A stretch of DNA of 64,000 nucleotides from Neorickettsia helminthoeca str. Oregon (GCF_000632985.1 NZ_CP007481.1:496001-560000), one strand, 5' to 3'; shown: positions 1 through 10,372, counted from the stretch's first letter. Numbers and translations are program-made. Notes: generated by a model from the sequence alone, not told the origin.

Positions 1-1
1 A

Positions 2-1480
2 TCGAGGTTTTTCGGATTACTTAGGGATATGCTTATAGCGAATGCTTTTGGGACCTCGATATCATCCGATATCTTTTTTGCAGCCTTTAGAATTCCCAAC
101 TTACTCAGATCAATATTTGCAGAAGGCGCCTTCAGTGGGGTTTTTCTTCCGATTTTTTCCAGGCTTTACGATCGAAACCGAGTAGCTGCATTGGAATTCT
201 CATATAAAATTCAACTCATGCTGATGGGAGTACTATTCATCACTTTCATCACCGCTGAAATCTTCATGGAAAAAATTCTACTTTTCTTTGCGCCCGGTAT
301 TATGGGTGCGACAAGTAGGGATACGTTTCTCACAATCGCCAGGATTATTTTTCCATATATTATTTTCATAGCACTTACATCTCTCTACTGCGCGATGTTG
401 CAGTCACGGAAAAAATTCGCCCCGACCGCCTTTTGCCCAATCATCATGAATATCTGTCTTATAGCAACTGTTCTCCTGACCACTGGGACTGGCACTGTAC
501 TATTGTTCCATATGAGCTATGCCATCGTCCTGTCTGGAATAATACAGATGCTATTTCTGCTACTCCTCCTGGAGAGGAATGGGATGCTTCCATTACCCTC
601 TCCATTGAAGTTCGATACGAATAGCACGATATTTTTCAGGAAATTCTTGCCAGCTGCGTTGAGTGCGGAAATGTATCAAATTAATATTTTTGTTGATACA
701 TTTTTTGCTAGTACAATTCCGTGCGCAATTTCTTTCTTATACTACTCTGATAGGATAATTCAATTACCACTTGCACTAATAGGAATAGCATTGAATACAG
801 TGATCTTATCGCTAGCTTCGGACGCGGTAGCTAGAACTGACACTGACCGTTTAATAAAGATCCAGAACAGGGCATTGGGGATCGCAATTATACTGGGAAT
901 CCCAGCAACAGTCGGAGTGATCTTTACTGCGCAGCATATTATAGAATCACTGTTCTTGCTCGGAGGAAAATTCGATTCAGACTCCGTTATCAACACTACA
1001 AAGGCACTCAAAGTATTTGCTTTCGCGCTCCCAGCACATATACTGAACAAAATTTTCCTAGCGGTATTCTTCGCAATTGGGAATACTAGGATTCCAACTA
1101 TTTTTTCTCTCATTTCGGTTCTATTGAACATAGTAATGAACTATATATTCGTACAGTATTACTCATATGTTGGGATTATTATTTCATCGTGCATAGCAGC
1201 ATGGTTCAATGCAATTCTGATGATTGTGTATCTAAAAAAAGAGCAAATATTTAAGCTAAGTAAGAAGATCCCAACGCTACTTAGAGATGTTTTTTTCTCG
1301 ACATCTTTGATGATTTTCTTTCTGCAACTCTGTAACGCCTTTACCGAAAGCCATCAGGGTATACTAGAAGTCTACGTATTGAGAATAGCTTCACTAATGG
1401 TAATTTGTGCCACAAGCGTAGGGATATATTTTCTTACTCTTACCGGGCTCAATAAGCTTTGCAAGAACAAAGAGTATTAG
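2..1480 (+). CDS. murJ: MurJ/MviN lipid II flippase, 5' end cut off by the window
   Basis: Integral membrane flippase that moves undecaprenyl-linked peptidoglycan precursor (lipid II) across the inner membrane. The frame is open from base 2 to a TAG at 1478-1480. Upstream of the first internal ATG at 29 it reads SRFFGLLRDM, which matches the conserved first helix of the family (SRxLGxxRD), so the ATG at 29 is not the true start and roughly 15-20 residues lie outside the window. The conserved AFRIPNLLRSIFAEGAFS stretch follows, then many hydrophobic segments as expected for a MATE-like MOP-superfamily fold. The length (about 490 residues here) fits the family. It belongs with the other peptidoglycan-linked genes in this window (murB, ddl, D,D-carboxypeptidase). 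The family call is secure; transport activity is inferred. Confidence 0.93.
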   Translation, partial: SRFFGLLRDMLIANAFGTSISSDIFFAAFRIPNLLRSIFAEGAFSGVFLPIFSRLYDRNRVAALEFSYKIQLMLMGVLFITFITAEIFMEKILLFFAPGIMGATSRDTFLTIARIIFPYIIFIALTSLYCAMLQSRKKFAPTAFCPIIMNICLIATVLLTTGTGTVLLFHMSYAIVLSGIIQMLFLLLLLERNGMLPLPSPLKFDTNSTIFFRKFLPAALSAEMYQINIFVDTFFASTIPCAISFLYYSDRIIQLPLALIGIALNTVILSLASDAVARTDTDRLIKIQNRALGIAIILGIPATVGVIFTAQHIIESLFLLGGKFDSDSVINTTKALKVFAFALPAHILNKIFLAVFFAIGNTRIPTIFSLISVLLNIVMNYIFVQYYSYVGIIISSCIAAWFNAILMIVYLKKEQIFKLSKKIPTLLRDVFFSTSLMIFFLQLCNAFTESHQGILEVYVLRIASLMVICATSVGIYFLTLTGLNKLCKNKEY

Positions 1481-1561
1481 ATTATGCGGTTATTGTACTG
1501 TCCACAAACGTGGTAATCACATCTAGACGGTATACCTGAGTAGATGCCTATGTTTAAATGA

Positions 1562-3007
1562 TTGGGTATTCTGGAACATGAAATGAGCATTTTAATTTTG
1601 ATTGCCATATTTGGGCACTTGTTTCCGTGTATAGCTTATCTGATAGCTGGAAAACGTGCTCCATTCTTTTACTACCTTATCAGTACTACAGCTTCGATTG
1701 TGAGTTTTCTTGCGACCCTACTGATCGCAACAAGGAATCATGATTTTTTCCCCTTTAAGTTGTTCAGTATCACTGAGCAAATTGGGATAGCATTTCATAT
1801 CGATCAAGCCGTAATAGTATTTGCATTATTATGCTCATTTTTGAGTATTCCAGCATCAATCTACGCGATCAGCTATATGCACTTGAACGAAGCAAATAAA
1901 AAAGCCTCCTTCTTTAGCAAGATACATTTATCTCTGGCATTTACAATGATGCTAGCTTTTTCAGGGAACTTAATCACACTTTTTATTTTTTATGAGCTCT
2001 TAACTTTAGCGACCTATGCCCTGGTCAAGCACGAAGATACAGAAAAGTCAAATAAATGCGCAAAAACCTACTTAAGCTATCTGATACTGCCATCAGTGGC
2101 GCTATTTCTCCCAGCAATCCTGATAACGTACACTCTAACAGGCACATTCACTTTCAATGAAACACTGCATGTGGTCAGTAGTGGTACTCCCAGAGTGATG
2201 TTGTTACTGATGTTCATATATGGAATCTCGAAAGCAGCTATCTTTCCGATGCATGGATGGCTTCCAAAGGCGATGGTAGCACCTACCCCAGTGAGTGCAT
2301 TACTACATGCCGTAGCGGTGGTAAAAGCTGGGGTCTTTTGTATTACGAAGGTGGTAATCTATGTTTTCACAATGTCCGATCAGGCAAATACACAACTCGG
2401 AAGCATATTATCCTATATATGTGGCTTTACAATCATCTTTGCGTCCATAATGGCCTTGAGAAAAGAATCGTTAAAAGAAATTTTAGCGTACTCAACAATC
2501 AGTCAGCTTTCATACATCACCATCACTTTGGGTATTTTTACAGCTAATTCCGTGCAACATGCACTTTCCTATATGCTGATGCACGCTTTTGCGAAGATAA
2601 CGCTATTCTTTACCGTCGGAGCGATTTTTTCCGCAACAGGGAAAATGAATAAATCACAAATAGATGGTATAGGACGACATATGCCCATAACGATGATTTC
2701 CTTCACTATAGGAGCACTTGCTATGATAGGACTTCCGCCGACTGCGACACTGTTGTGCAAAGCTCACATATTCTCTGAAGCACTATCAGTAAAGAACTAT
2801 TTCATTATATTCACTCTGATAGTAAGCACTGGACTTAATTGTGGATATTTCCTCCCTATCGTGTTTAGAGCTTTCTTTGTTGATTCCGGACCTATAGTCA
2901 GAAAGAGAGTATTACCATACTCACTCATTTTTCCTTATCTTTTAACCACGACAGTTTGTATAGGATTATTTGTGTATCAGCTCTACAAGAATGGGATCCT
3001 AGTATAG
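1562..3007 (+). CDS. Proton-conducting membrane subunit of the NuoL/M/N-MrpA/D superfamily
   Basis: A polytopic inner-membrane protein of about 480 residues with some 13-14 hydrophobic segments. The family signature is visible around residues 228-250 (HGWLPKAMVAPTPVSALLH, then VVKAGVF), with the conserved lysines in helices that line the proton half-channels of complex I antiporter-like subunits and Mrp Na+/H+ antiporters. It stands alone, with no nuo or mrp partners beside it, which in Rickettsiales is typical of MrpD-like genes. I cannot separate an Mrp-type from a Nuo-type role by reading alone. The longest frame begins at a TTG (1562); an ATG at 1583 (MSILILIAIFG) is an equally credible start because it places the first membrane helix at the N-terminus. 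Confidence 0.85.
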   Translation: MGILEHEMSILILIAIFGHLFPCIAYLIAGKRAPFFYYLISTTASIVSFLATLLIATRNHDFFPFKLFSITEQIGIAFHIDQAVIVFALLCSFLSIPASIYAISYMHLNEANKKASFFSKIHLSLAFTMMLAFSGNLITLFIFYELLTLATYALVKHEDTEKSNKCAKTYLSYLILPSVALFLPAILITYTLTGTFTFNETLHVVSSGTPRVMLLLMFIYGISKAAIFPMHGWLPKAMVAPTPVSALLHAVAVVKAGVFCITKVVIYVFTMSDQANTQLGSILSYICGFTIIFASIMALRKESLKEILAYSTISQLSYITITLGIFTANSVQHALSYMLMHAFAKITLFFTVGAIFSATGKMNKSQIDGIGRHMPITMISFTIGALAMIGLPPTATLLCKAHIFSEALSVKNYFIIFTLIVSTGLNCGYFLPIVFRAFFVDSGPIVRKRVLPYSLIFPYLLTTTVCIGLFVYQLYKNGILV

Positions 3008-3111
3008 GAGAGTATAATCTAATTTATAAAAGGAACTATGCATTTTATTACCACCTATAAACATTTATCCAACCAGGTTGATATAGAACTTTCTGCTCTT
3101 TAAGTGACACA

Positions 3112-3507
3112 ATGCTTTTTTATCGAATACTATTATTTTCATACTTAATTGAATCACTTCTCGCTTTAATACCAAAATTGATACTTGCTGCAGCATATTT
3201 ATTCATATCCAGTATAGTGCTCATCAGTCTATTGAATACAAGTATCACAGTAACAAAATATGCAATACTGAGCCCAGGAGCAAGTCTATATTATCTAATG
3301 GGATATCTAAAATGGCTGTGGCTCAATAAAAGAAGTATCAGTTTAGAACATTTTATCTATACCTTCATTGCTTTTATATCTCCGTACGTAGCGTGGAGAT
3401 ACCTCAAAAAAGGAATCAGGAAGGCTGCACAATGCGCATTGCGCCTGTACAGAAGAAGAGTACTAACAAAGCTTCGTAGGAGAAAGAAATCCATAGAAAA
3501 CAACTGA
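3112..3507 (+). CDS. Small membrane protein of unknown function
   Basis: A 131-residue protein that I do not recognise. It has three or four hydrophobic stretches (about residues 2-25, 27-50, 55-70 and 82-96) and a strongly basic tail rich in Arg and Lys (RLYRRRVLTKLRRRKKS), as expected for a small inner-membrane protein with a cytoplasmic C-terminus. The start is an ATG at 3112 with no clear Shine-Dalgarno sequence. Its stop lies only 6 bases from the stop of the convergent gene on the other strand, so the two genes may share a termination zone. The frame is longer than expected by chance and fills an otherwise empty interval, which supports it as real. Confidence 0.6.
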   Translation: MLFYRILLFSYLIESLLALIPKLILAAAYLFISSIVLISLLNTSITVTKYAILSPGASLYYLMGYLKWLWLNKRSISLEHFIYTFIAFISPYVAWRYLKKGIRKAAQCALRLYRRRVLTKLRRRKKSIENN

Positions 3508-3513
3508 CAGCTA

Positions 3514-4077
3514 TTATTCCGAAATGGCTTTCAACAACTTGGAGGCAAGATCTCTAACATACGGGTTTGCATCGATAGCCGCAACAACATTACTCAGAGA
3601 AGCACGCACCTCATCAACCTCATGACCTGAAGAAAAGCGCATGAAAGCATCTAGAAATCGGGCTGTAAAAGCATAAACAGATTGGGGATCTACATTACCG
3701 TCGGTGATTTGTACATTCAACTGAGCAAGTTCACGTACATACACTGAAGGTGATTCCAAGGAAACGCGCTCATAAATCTCACTTCTTTGAACTTCGTCAT
3801 CTGCTGAAACTAATAACCATGAAAGCTGCATCGCTGCAATACTCGAATAGGGTTCAATTTTTCTACCCACTATCCGATGCAGAGCCTCTTTAGACTTTGA
3901 TGTATCAGAAATATTAAGAGCATCATACAATGCAACGCTCTCCATTAGATAATGGGTCTTGTCCACATATCGGTAAATGGCAAGACCAGCTAATCCTGAG
4001 ACAAGTAAAACCAAAAACCCGAACGTAATATAGAACCTCCTACTTCTCTCAAGCACGAGAGCATACCAATCGATCAT
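3514..4077 (-). CDS. Single-pass membrane protein, YfgM/TPR-like
   Basis: A 187-residue protein with a short cytoplasmic N-terminus, one membrane helix at about residues 17-36, and a helical periplasmic domain with TPR-like spacing ([32 protein letters not shown]). This layout resembles YfgM-type ancillary subunits of the SecYEG translocon (TPR_21 family). The match is by architecture only. The start ATG overlaps the stop codon of nuoD by 4 bases, so the two genes are translationally coupled and co-transcribed. The overlap alone does not imply a role in complex I. Confidence 0.65.
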   Translation of the reverse strand: MIDWYALVLERSRRFYITFGFLVLLVSGLAGLAIYRYVDKTHYLMESVALYDALNISDTSKSKEALHRIVGRKIEPYSSIAAMQLSWLLVSADDEVQRSEIYERVSLESPSVYVRELAQLNVQITDGNVDPQSVYAFTARFLDAFMRFSSGHEVDEVRASLSNVVAAIDANPYVRDLASKLLKAISE

Positions 4078-5240
4078 CTATCCACCTCACCAAAAACGAT
4101 ATCCAAAGACCCGATAATCGCTGGAATATCAGCAAGCATATGACCTCTAGAGAGAAAATCAAGAGCCTGTAAATGCACAAATCCTGGAGCTCTTATTCTG
4201 CAACGATATGGCTTATTGGTACCATCAGAGACAATATAAACACCGAATTCACCCTTGGGTGACTCAACTGGAAGATATAGTTCACCTTCTGGGACATGAT
4301 AACCCTCAGAGTACAACTTGAAATGATGGATAAGCGCCTCCATCGAAGTTTTCATTTTATCTCTACTAGGTGGGACAATTTTAGGGTCATCAACAACTAC
4401 TGGACCTTCCGGTAGCGCCTCTAAGCATTGTTTGGCTATTTTAACGGACTCATACATCTCCGCCATTCTTACAAGATACCTATCGTAACAGTCACCGTTT
4501 TTGCCAACGGGGATCTTAAACTCAAGGGAATCATACACCTCATAAGGCTGACTTCTGCGCAAATCCCAAGGTATCCCGGAGGCACGTATAAGCGGCCCAG
4601 AGAACCCCAGCATGACCGCCTCCTCTTTGGTGACTCTACCTATATCCACTAGACGCTGCTTAAAAATGGGATTGTTCGTCAGGACATCTGCAACATCATC
4701 GAGCTTTTGGGGGAAATTCTCCAAAAAGGACATTATCTCCTCATCGAGCCCTTCAGGGATATCCGCTGAAAGACCTCCTGGCCTGATATAGGCAGCATGA
4801 AATCTAGCGCCGGAAGCTTTCTCATAAAAGGAAAGCATTTTTTCACGTTCTTCGAACATCCAGAACAGCGGATTCATAGCTCCGACATCCAGCGCATGCG
4901 TGGTGACATTAAGCAAGTGATTCAGAAGACGTGTAAGCTCGAGAAAGATGACTCTTATGTACTGCGCCCTTATCGGAGCCGTTATACCAAGCAACTTCTC
5001 TACGCACAGAGAATAAGCATGCTCCTGCGCCATCGGAGAAACATAATCCAACCTATCGAAGTAAGGAAGAGCCTGCAGATACGTCTTATACTCTATTAAT
5101 TTCTCTGTCCCCCTATGCAGGAAACCGATATGCGGATCAGCGCGCTCAACTGTTTCACCATCGAGCTCCAGTATTAATCGGAGGACTCCGTGAGTCGCAG
5201 GATGTTGAGGGCCAAAATTCAGCTCTTTTGTTTCAGTCAT
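4074..5240 (-). CDS. nuoD: NADH-quinone oxidoreductase subunit D
   Basis: The 49-kDa subunit of respiratory complex I. It forms part of the peripheral arm at the quinone-binding site, next to subunit B and its N2 iron-sulfur cluster. The N-terminal signature [20 protein letters not shown] is seen at about residues 9-28, followed by the conserved [14 protein letters not shown] and, near the end, [14 protein letters not shown]. With the ATG at 5240 ([10 protein letters not shown]) the product is 388 residues, as usual for alphaproteobacteria. An in-frame TTG at 5255 would add only five residues. The 3' end overlaps the downstream YfgM-like gene by 4 bases. The other nuo genes are not in the window. 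A MidA/NDUFAF7-type methyltransferase, whose mitochondrial homolog modifies this subunit, lies at 36953-37945. Confidence 0.97.
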   Translation of the reverse strand: MTETKELNFGPQHPATHGVLRLILELDGETVERADPHIGFLHRGTEKLIEYKTYLQALPYFDRLDYVSPMAQEHAYSLCVEKLLGITAPIRAQYIRVIFLELTRLLNHLLNVTTHALDVGAMNPLFWMFEEREKMLSFYEKASGARFHAAYIRPGGLSADIPEGLDEEIMSFLENFPQKLDDVADVLTNNPIFKQRLVDIGRVTKEEAVMLGFSGPLIRASGIPWDLRRSQPYEVYDSLEFKIPVGKNGDCYDRYLVRMAEMYESVKIAKQCLEALPEGPVVVDDPKIVPPSRDKMKTSMEALIHHFKLYSEGYHVPEGELYLPVESPKGEFGVYIVSDGTNKPYRCRIRAPGFVHLQALDFLSRGHMLADIPAIIGSLDIVFGEVDR

Positions 5241-5332
5241 ACGGAGAAAAGCCAAACACAGGAAGATAGCAACTCAGCATCGAAGACGACAACCAAGGAG
5301 CAGCACTCAAACCACACACAGAAGAAGGAGCG

Positions 5333-5405
5333 CTCCCCGGGCCGGGCTCGAACCAGCGACCCTGTGGTTAACAGCCACATGCTCTACCAACTGAGCTACC
5401 GAGGA
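5333..5405 (-). tRNA. tRNA-Asn (anticodon GTT)
   Basis: Read on the minus strand, the sequence folds as a standard cloverleaf. The acceptor arms TCCTCGG and CCGGGGA pair (one T-G), the D-arm contains AGCTCAGTTGGTAGAGC, the anticodon stem TGTGG/CCACA encloses CTGTTAA with anticodon GTT, and the T-loop is GGTTCGAGCCC. CCA is not encoded. It lies just upstream of nuoD in the same orientation and follows serS after about 185 bases. Confidence 0.95.
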
Positions 5406-5590
5406 AACTGACATGATTCTACTATAAAAGCACCGTTGATACAACAGGACATCAACACGGAATAGACAACTGATGCAGCTCACAGATCAAATAATCAAAC
5501 TGCACACTTTTTGTCTGATATTGATATGGCATTACCCTGAATCATATTCCTAAAGAAACCCACTGTTTATTGGGAACTTCGACTATCGCG

Positions 5591-6847
5591 TCACTCGGAG
5601 GCAACTATAACCTCAGAACCAAACATCGATTGCAGTACCTCCGGTACCTCCACCGAACCATCTCGCCTCTGATAATTCTCTAATATTGCGACAAGCGTCC
5701 TTCCTAGAGCAAGGGAACTACCATTAAGAGTATGCAGAAACCCCTTCCTTTTACCAAACTTATACTTTATCGATAGACGCCTTGCTTGGAAATCGCCACA
5801 GTTTGAACAACTAGAAATCTCCCTATAGCAGCCCTGAGACGGTATCCAAACTTCGATGTCGTACGTCTTTCTTGCGCAGAAACCTATATCTCCAGCACAC
5901 AATAGAACAACACGATATGGTATACCCAATTTCTGTAACAGATCCTCCACTATTTGGACCATTCGCTCTAGTTCCTCTCCGGATTCTTCTGGGGTAGTGA
6001 CCCCTACAAGCTCTACTTTCCCAAATTGATGCTGCCTTATCATACCTTTAGTATCCTTGCCACTGCTACCAGCCTCCGAACGGAAACATTCACTGTAGGC
6101 AGTCATCCTAATGGGAAGCTCCTCGGCCTGGAAAAAGTTATCAGAAACAAAATTAAGGAGAGTCACTTCACTTGTGGGAATCAAGCGCATTCCGCCATCC
6201 ACAGCGAAAGACTCAGAAGAAAATTTAGGTAGCTGACCTGCTCTATACATCGCCTCTTCCTTAACCAGATAAGGAGGAAAGTACTCCTTGTAACCATAAG
6301 CCCGATTGTGCTCCAACATGAAATCCTTGAGTACTCTAACTAATTTGGATCCCTCTCCTATCAAGCTGGAAAATCTCGCTCCGGAAATCTTCGAAGTATT
6401 AATAAAATCCAATATGCCGAGCGATACCCCAAGTTCGTCATGCGATTTTGGGATAAAAGAGAAATTCTTCGCTACACCGCTCGATCTAACTTGAAGGTTG
6501 AAACTCTCATCTTTTCCAGGAGGCACATCCTCAGATAAAATATTAGGAAGATTCAGTAGGATCGTATCGAGTCTCTCAGAAACTATCTGGATCGCTTCCT
6601 TAATCTTTGCAATTTCTGAGTCAATGAATTTAGATTTCTCAATAATCTTGGATCTGACTACATCCGGATCTGAGAAGGATTTTGCGAGATCATTCTTCGC
6701 CGCTTGTAGTGTGTTCAGAGTAGTGATTTGTTCCCGCTTTTGTTTGTACAAATCGATAACAGAGGTAGGATCAAACCTCAAGCCCCGTTTCTCCATCATT
6801 TCAGCGAATCGCTTCGTATTAGATGCTATATATTCTAGATCGTTCAT
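5591..6847 (-). CDS. serS: Seryl-tRNA synthetase
   Basis: Class II synthetase that charges tRNA-Ser with serine. At 418 residues it has the normal length. An N-terminal coiled-coil arm (about residues 30-105, rich in Lys and Glu), which clamps the long variable arm of tRNA-Ser, is followed by the catalytic domain. Motif 2 is visible as TAYSECFRSEAGSSGKDTKGM and motif 3 as LNGSSLALGRTLVAILENYQ. The ATG at 6845-6847 is the start. It is separated from the upstream miaA stop by only 8 bases, so miaA and serS are very probably one transcript. Confidence 0.97.
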   Translation of the reverse strand: MNDLEYIASNTKRFAEMMEKRGLRFDPTSVIDLYKQKREQITTLNTLQAAKNDLAKSFSDPDVVRSKIIEKSKFIDSEIAKIKEAIQIVSERLDTILLNLPNILSEDVPPGKDESFNLQVRSSGVAKNFSFIPKSHDELGVSLGILDFINTSKISGARFSSLIGEGSKLVRVLKDFMLEHNRAYGYKEYFPPYLVKEEAMYRAGQLPKFSSESFAVDGGMRLIPTSEVTLLNFVSDNFFQAEELPIRMTAYSECFRSEAGSSGKDTKGMIRQHQFGKVELVGVTTPEESGEELERMVQIVEDLLQKLGIPYRVVLLCAGDIGFCARKTYDIEVWIPSQGCYREISSCSNCGDFQARRLSIKYKFGKRKGFLHTLNGSSLALGRTLVAILENYQRRDGSVEVPEVLQSMFGSEVIVASE

Positions 6848-6855
6848 TTCGTGTT

Positions 6856-7785
6856 TTACGCACAGTACTTTCTAAGAATATAGTCCCTAACACCTTCAGA
6901 GTCACCAAAAACCTTCATACCACTGAACTTATTCCGAAACCATGTGAGTTGCCTTTTCGCATAGTGACGTATACTCTGTTGACTCTTACTCACCATCTGC
7001 TCGAAGGAAATCTCGGATCGCAAATAGGATGCTATCTCCCTGAATCCACAGATCGTTGTAACCGCAGGATTTTTATATATCTCTTCGTCCTGTATAAGTG
7101 CCTTCACTTCATCCATGGCACCGGAATCTAGAGCCTCAACAAAACGCTCATTGATTCTAGAATAAAGTACTTCCCTGCTTTCTGGAATGACAGAAACAAC
7201 TTCTATGGAACTATACGGCACCCTGAAAATTGTGGACCCGTCATACAACTGCTGAATCGTTTTTCCTGTATGAACTAGATATGCAACATCGCGGACCAAC
7301 TTGTACTTGTCACTGGGGAAGAGTGAAATATCTAGATTAAAGCCTGCTACAAAGGAGCTGAGGAAAGAGGAAGAACCAAGACGATCATACTCTAGCGATA
7401 AATCACGCAGCAAGCTGGGTGGAAGAGATGGAAGAAGATTAACTCCATGTATCAGGGAGTATATGTACATCGGAGTACCACCAACAACCAAGGGTATCTT
7501 ACCCTCCATCCAGACTGTCTCTAAAGAATCAGCGCAATCCCGCATCCACTCAAAAACAGATGCCCTACAAGAGGAGAAAACTGAGAGATATCCATACAAC
7601 AAACCTGAATCCGCTGGTGCTTGACTTGTCAATACAGGAACTTCTTTATAGACCTGCTTTGAGTCTGCGTTTATGACGGTGAAGATCTCATTGGATTGAT
7701 GTAAACTACACGCAATAGCAGTCTTCCCGGCAGAAGTCGGACCTGTGAGTACAAGAACCCTGCGCGAATTGACAAACCCACACAC
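6856..7785 (-). CDS. miaA: tRNA dimethylallyltransferase
   Basis: Transfers a dimethylallyl group to N6 of adenosine 37 in tRNAs that read codons starting with U. The P-loop GPTSAGKTA is at about residues 15-23, followed by NADSKQVYKE, the substrate/Mg-binding segment, and the conserved VVGGTPMYI. The C-terminal QLTWFRN is also typical. At 309 residues the length is normal. The start is a GTG at 7783-7785. The gene sits between the small acidic protein gene upstream (8-base gap) and serS downstream (8-base gap), forming a three-gene unit devoted to tRNA function plus one unknown. Confidence 0.96.
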   Translation of the reverse strand: MCGFVNSRRVLVLTGPTSAGKTAIACSLHQSNEIFTVINADSKQVYKEVPVLTSQAPADSGLLYGYLSVFSSCRASVFEWMRDCADSLETVWMEGKIPLVVGGTPMYIYSLIHGVNLLPSLPPSLLRDLSLEYDRLGSSSFLSSFVAGFNLDISLFPSDKYKLVRDVAYLVHTGKTIQQLYDGSTIFRVPYSSIEVVSVIPESREVLYSRINERFVEALDSGAMDEVKALIQDEEIYKNPAVTTICGFREIASYLRSEISFEQMVSKSQQSIRHYAKRQLTWFRNKFSGMKVFGDSEGVRDYILRKYCA

Positions 7786-7793
7786 AAACGAAA

Positions 7794-8111
7794 CTATTGA
7801 ACAAGCTCTTCTTCTTTCTCATGAGAGGCTTCACACTCCAACTCAGATGAAGATGAGGTATCCTTAGACTTCTTTGATCCCCTCATGACGCCGGTTGGAA
7901 TTTTTTCAAATGCCTGCGTCCTACGATTCCAAAAGTACTTTCTCATTATAAGCTTGGACTCAAACAAGATGATCTGATCATTGCTATCGATGAGCATATC
8001 TTGATCTCCAAGGACAACCGCATTGTAATACATCTCTTGCAATTTATTTCGAAAAGCTTGTCTTATTGAGTAATCTTCATCAAATCTCAGTTCTTCATTC
8101 ATACTCATCAA
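7794..8111 (-). CDS. Small acidic protein of unknown function
   Basis: A 105-residue soluble protein. Residues 1-75 look folded (the segment NAVVLGDQDMLIDSNDQIIL is followed by a basic aromatic patch MRKYFWNRR), while residues 76-105 are a Ser/Glu-rich, probably disordered tail. No signal peptide or membrane segment is seen, and I do not recognise the family. It is the first gene of the likely unit with miaA and serS (8-base gap to miaA). The N-terminus MMSMNEELRF offers three ATG codons; any of them could be the start. The spacing to miaA and the ordered composition support a real gene. Confidence 0.6.
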   Translation of the reverse strand: MMSMNEELRFDEDYSIRQAFRNKLQEMYYNAVVLGDQDMLIDSNDQIILFESKLIMRKYFWNRRTQAFEKIPTGVMRGSKKSKDTSSSSELECEASHEKEEELVQ

Positions 8112-8554
8112 TCCTTGGTTAAATCTTTAAAATGTTAAAAAAGCTATTTATTGCAATAATAGTATATTATATCACGAATGTAAACATCTACTTAATCGGT
8201 CAGGACTTTATATTAACAACAAAACAATTCATTCAACCTATAAAAGCAGAGGAGAGTTTCTCACAATAACAAAAACAGATTTTGATCAATGATAGAAATA
8301 AGGATAAACATAGTAGAGCAGTATTCATATAAAGACTAGGTGATACTTTAACTACCATAAAATTAAATTTCAATAAACCAGTCATTCTATTTATATGCAA
8401 AAGAATATCTAAAGGCACTAGATGTGGTGCATATCAACGAATCCAAAATTCAATATGTGTCCCTCTGCGCTGTATTTTTAAGTCGTCCGTGCATTCTAGA
8501 CAACTCGAGTCTATCATTATAATGACTTAAGTAATAGCGCTACTGCTGCGTAGT
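8112..8554. other. AT-rich intergenic region between divergent genes
   Basis: A 443-base gap, clearly more AT-rich than its surroundings, separates the minus-strand unknown-miaA-serS unit from ccmF on the plus strand. It must hold promoters for both directions. The only frame of note is on the minus strand at 8233-8418 (GTG start, 61 residues, one hydrophobic helix near SLYMNTALLCLSLFLSLI). It lacks a ribosome binding site and I give it a low chance of being real. No tRNA or recognisable structural RNA was seen. Confidence 0.5.
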
Positions 8555-10372
8555 ATGATTTCGATTCCTCATCATTACATCGGGACAACTCTGTTGTACC
8601 TTAGTCTACTCTCGAGCCTCTTTAGGAGAGTAAATATTTCTCTATTCCTCAATTCCATTATTTTCCTTACTCTTTTTCACGCATATATATCGGATAATTT
8701 TCTTTTGCAGAATGTATATTTGAGCTCCCATGCAAATTTGCCGTTCTACTACAAGATCATAGCAAGCTGGACGACGCATGAAGGTTCGATGATTCTGTGG
8801 ATATGGTCACTCTCTTTGTATTTGTTCCTGTTTTCGAAATTTTATAGAACGTCACAAATTAGACAGCTTGTCATTACAACGCAGTCTTACGTTTTATCAA
8901 TATTTCTAGTTTTTATAATTTACTCAGGCAATCCATTTAAGAAAGTCATTCTTTCATCTACTAATGGACTAGGTCTCAATCCTATATTACAAGATCTAGC
9001 CCTCATGATTCACCCACCGATCCTCTATTTAGGATATGTTGGCACTTCTATTTGTTTTTCCATTGCGATTGCAATCCTACTCAGCAGCCGATCACGTGAG
9101 GAAGAATTTAAAATCCTGAATCATTTTCTATTAGTCGCATTTACATTTCTCACGCTTGGTATAGGTCTTGGAGGGTGGTGGTCATACAGGGAGCTCGGAT
9201 GGGGAGGTTTCTGGAGTTGGGATCCAGTAGAAAATGTTTCCTTGATGCCATGGCTACTCCTATTGGGAGCTTTACACTCGTCTTTTCTATCTGCGAAAAG
9301 AGGTCTGTTTAAAGGATTATCTATCATACTTTCAATTCTCGGATTCATTGCAAGCATCTGTGGAACTTTCATCACTAGGACGGGTATGACAGAGTCGCTA
9401 CACACCTTCAACACAAACGCGGAAAGCGGGGTATACCTCCTGATCATTACTCTGGTACTATTTGTTACTTCCATGTGGATTCTCATTACGAGACATAGGA
9501 GCCTGTACGCCGCTGAACCTAAAGATATCCGATTTTCCGGGAACATGGTGGCACACTTCATATTGATACAGAATATTCTGTGCATTTTACTGTTCGTAGT
9601 AATCTTTACTGCTACTATCCTACCTGCTGCATCAAAACTACTTGGATATGATGCAATGTATATTGATCAGTCTTTTTATAATTCTATTTTTGGGCAAATT
9701 GGAGCAATTTTGGGGATCTGTTTATCTCTTTTCATCGGATTAAAGAGTTACAAGAAGCTATATCTCGAATTCATCATTCTTATATTGCTGGCATCATTAC
9801 TTTCGTTAGGGAATTTTAACAACACCCTGACTGCTTTCCTCTCATTTTCTGGAATGCTTACCATTCTAAGTGTCTCCGTGTCCTATATAAGAAACCTGAA
9901 AAAAGAAGTACGGATCACTGCTATAGCAACAAATAAAATGAACAGTTCTTTCCTGACACACTTAGGCTTTGGTTTACTTCTTTATTCGATTGCAGGATTC
10001 GCATCTCACTCAGCAGAAGTAAAGAAGTACTTCAAACCAGGCGATCAAATCACAATAAAAACCTACAACATAGGCTTAAAAGAATACAGTAAAATAGACA
10101 ACCTCCTCTTTACAGGTATCAGAGGGGTTTTCACAGTGAACCAGACAGGCAGACTGGAGCCAGAATTCAGGTTTTATAAACAGGAGAAAACCCTAAACAC
10201 AGAATCAGCGACAATCCACTACCTCCTTGACGACGTACAAGTAGTGATCAGTGGAGTAGATGAAAAGTTCGGGCTAGCAGTGGAGATCTACTATAAGGAG
10301 AAAATACAACTGATCTGGCTAAGCCTGATAATTATATTATTCGGGGTTCTGTACAAAATCTGCGATCCTTAA
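8555..10372 (+). CDS. ccmF: Heme lyase subunit CcmF, cytochrome c maturation
   Basis: A large polytopic inner-membrane protein (605 residues, about 14-15 helices) that works with CcmH to attach heme, delivered by CcmE, to CxxCH motifs of apocytochromes c in the periplasm (System I). The tryptophan-rich WWD signature is plain at about residues 207-230 (GGWWSYRELGWGGFWSWDP), along with conserved histidine regions such as ASWTTHEGSMILW and MIHPPILYLGY. The natural client in this window is cytochrome c1 (petC, 61097-61867). The start is the ATG at 8555. The stop overlaps the stop of the convergent membrane-protein gene at 10369. Confidence 0.95.
   Translation: MISIPHHYIGTTLLYLSLLSSLFRRVNISLFLNSIIFLTLFHAYISDNFLLQNVYLSSHANLPFYYKIIASWTTHEGSMILWIWSLSLYLFLFSKFYRTSQIRQLVITTQSYVLSIFLVFIIYSGNPFKKVILSSTNGLGLNPILQDLALMIHPPILYLGYVGTSICFSIAIAILLSSRSREEEFKILNHFLLVAFTFLTLGIGLGGWWSYRELGWGGFWSWDPVENVSLMPWLLLLGALHSSFLSAKRGLFKGLSIILSILGFIASICGTFITRTGMTESLHTFNTNAESGVYLLIITLVLFVTSMWILITRHRSLYAAEPKDIRFSGNMVAHFILIQNILCILLFVVIFTATILPAASKLLGYDAMYIDQSFYNSIFGQIGAILGICLSLFIGLKSYKKLYLEFIILILLASLLSLGNFNNTLTAFLSFSGMLTILSVSVSYIRNLKKEVRITAIATNKMNSSFLTHLGFGLLLYSIAGFASHSAEVKKYFKPGDQITIKTYNIGLKEYSKIDNLLFTGIRGVFTVNQTGRLEPEFRFYKQEKTLNTESATIHYLLDDVQVVISGVDEKFGLAVEIYYKEKIQLIWLSLIIILFGVLYKICDP

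Noticed and set aside
8233-8418. 61-codon hydrophobic ORF in the gap before ccmF
   Set aside because: GTG start without ribosome binding site in very AT-rich DNA; it cannot be told from chance.
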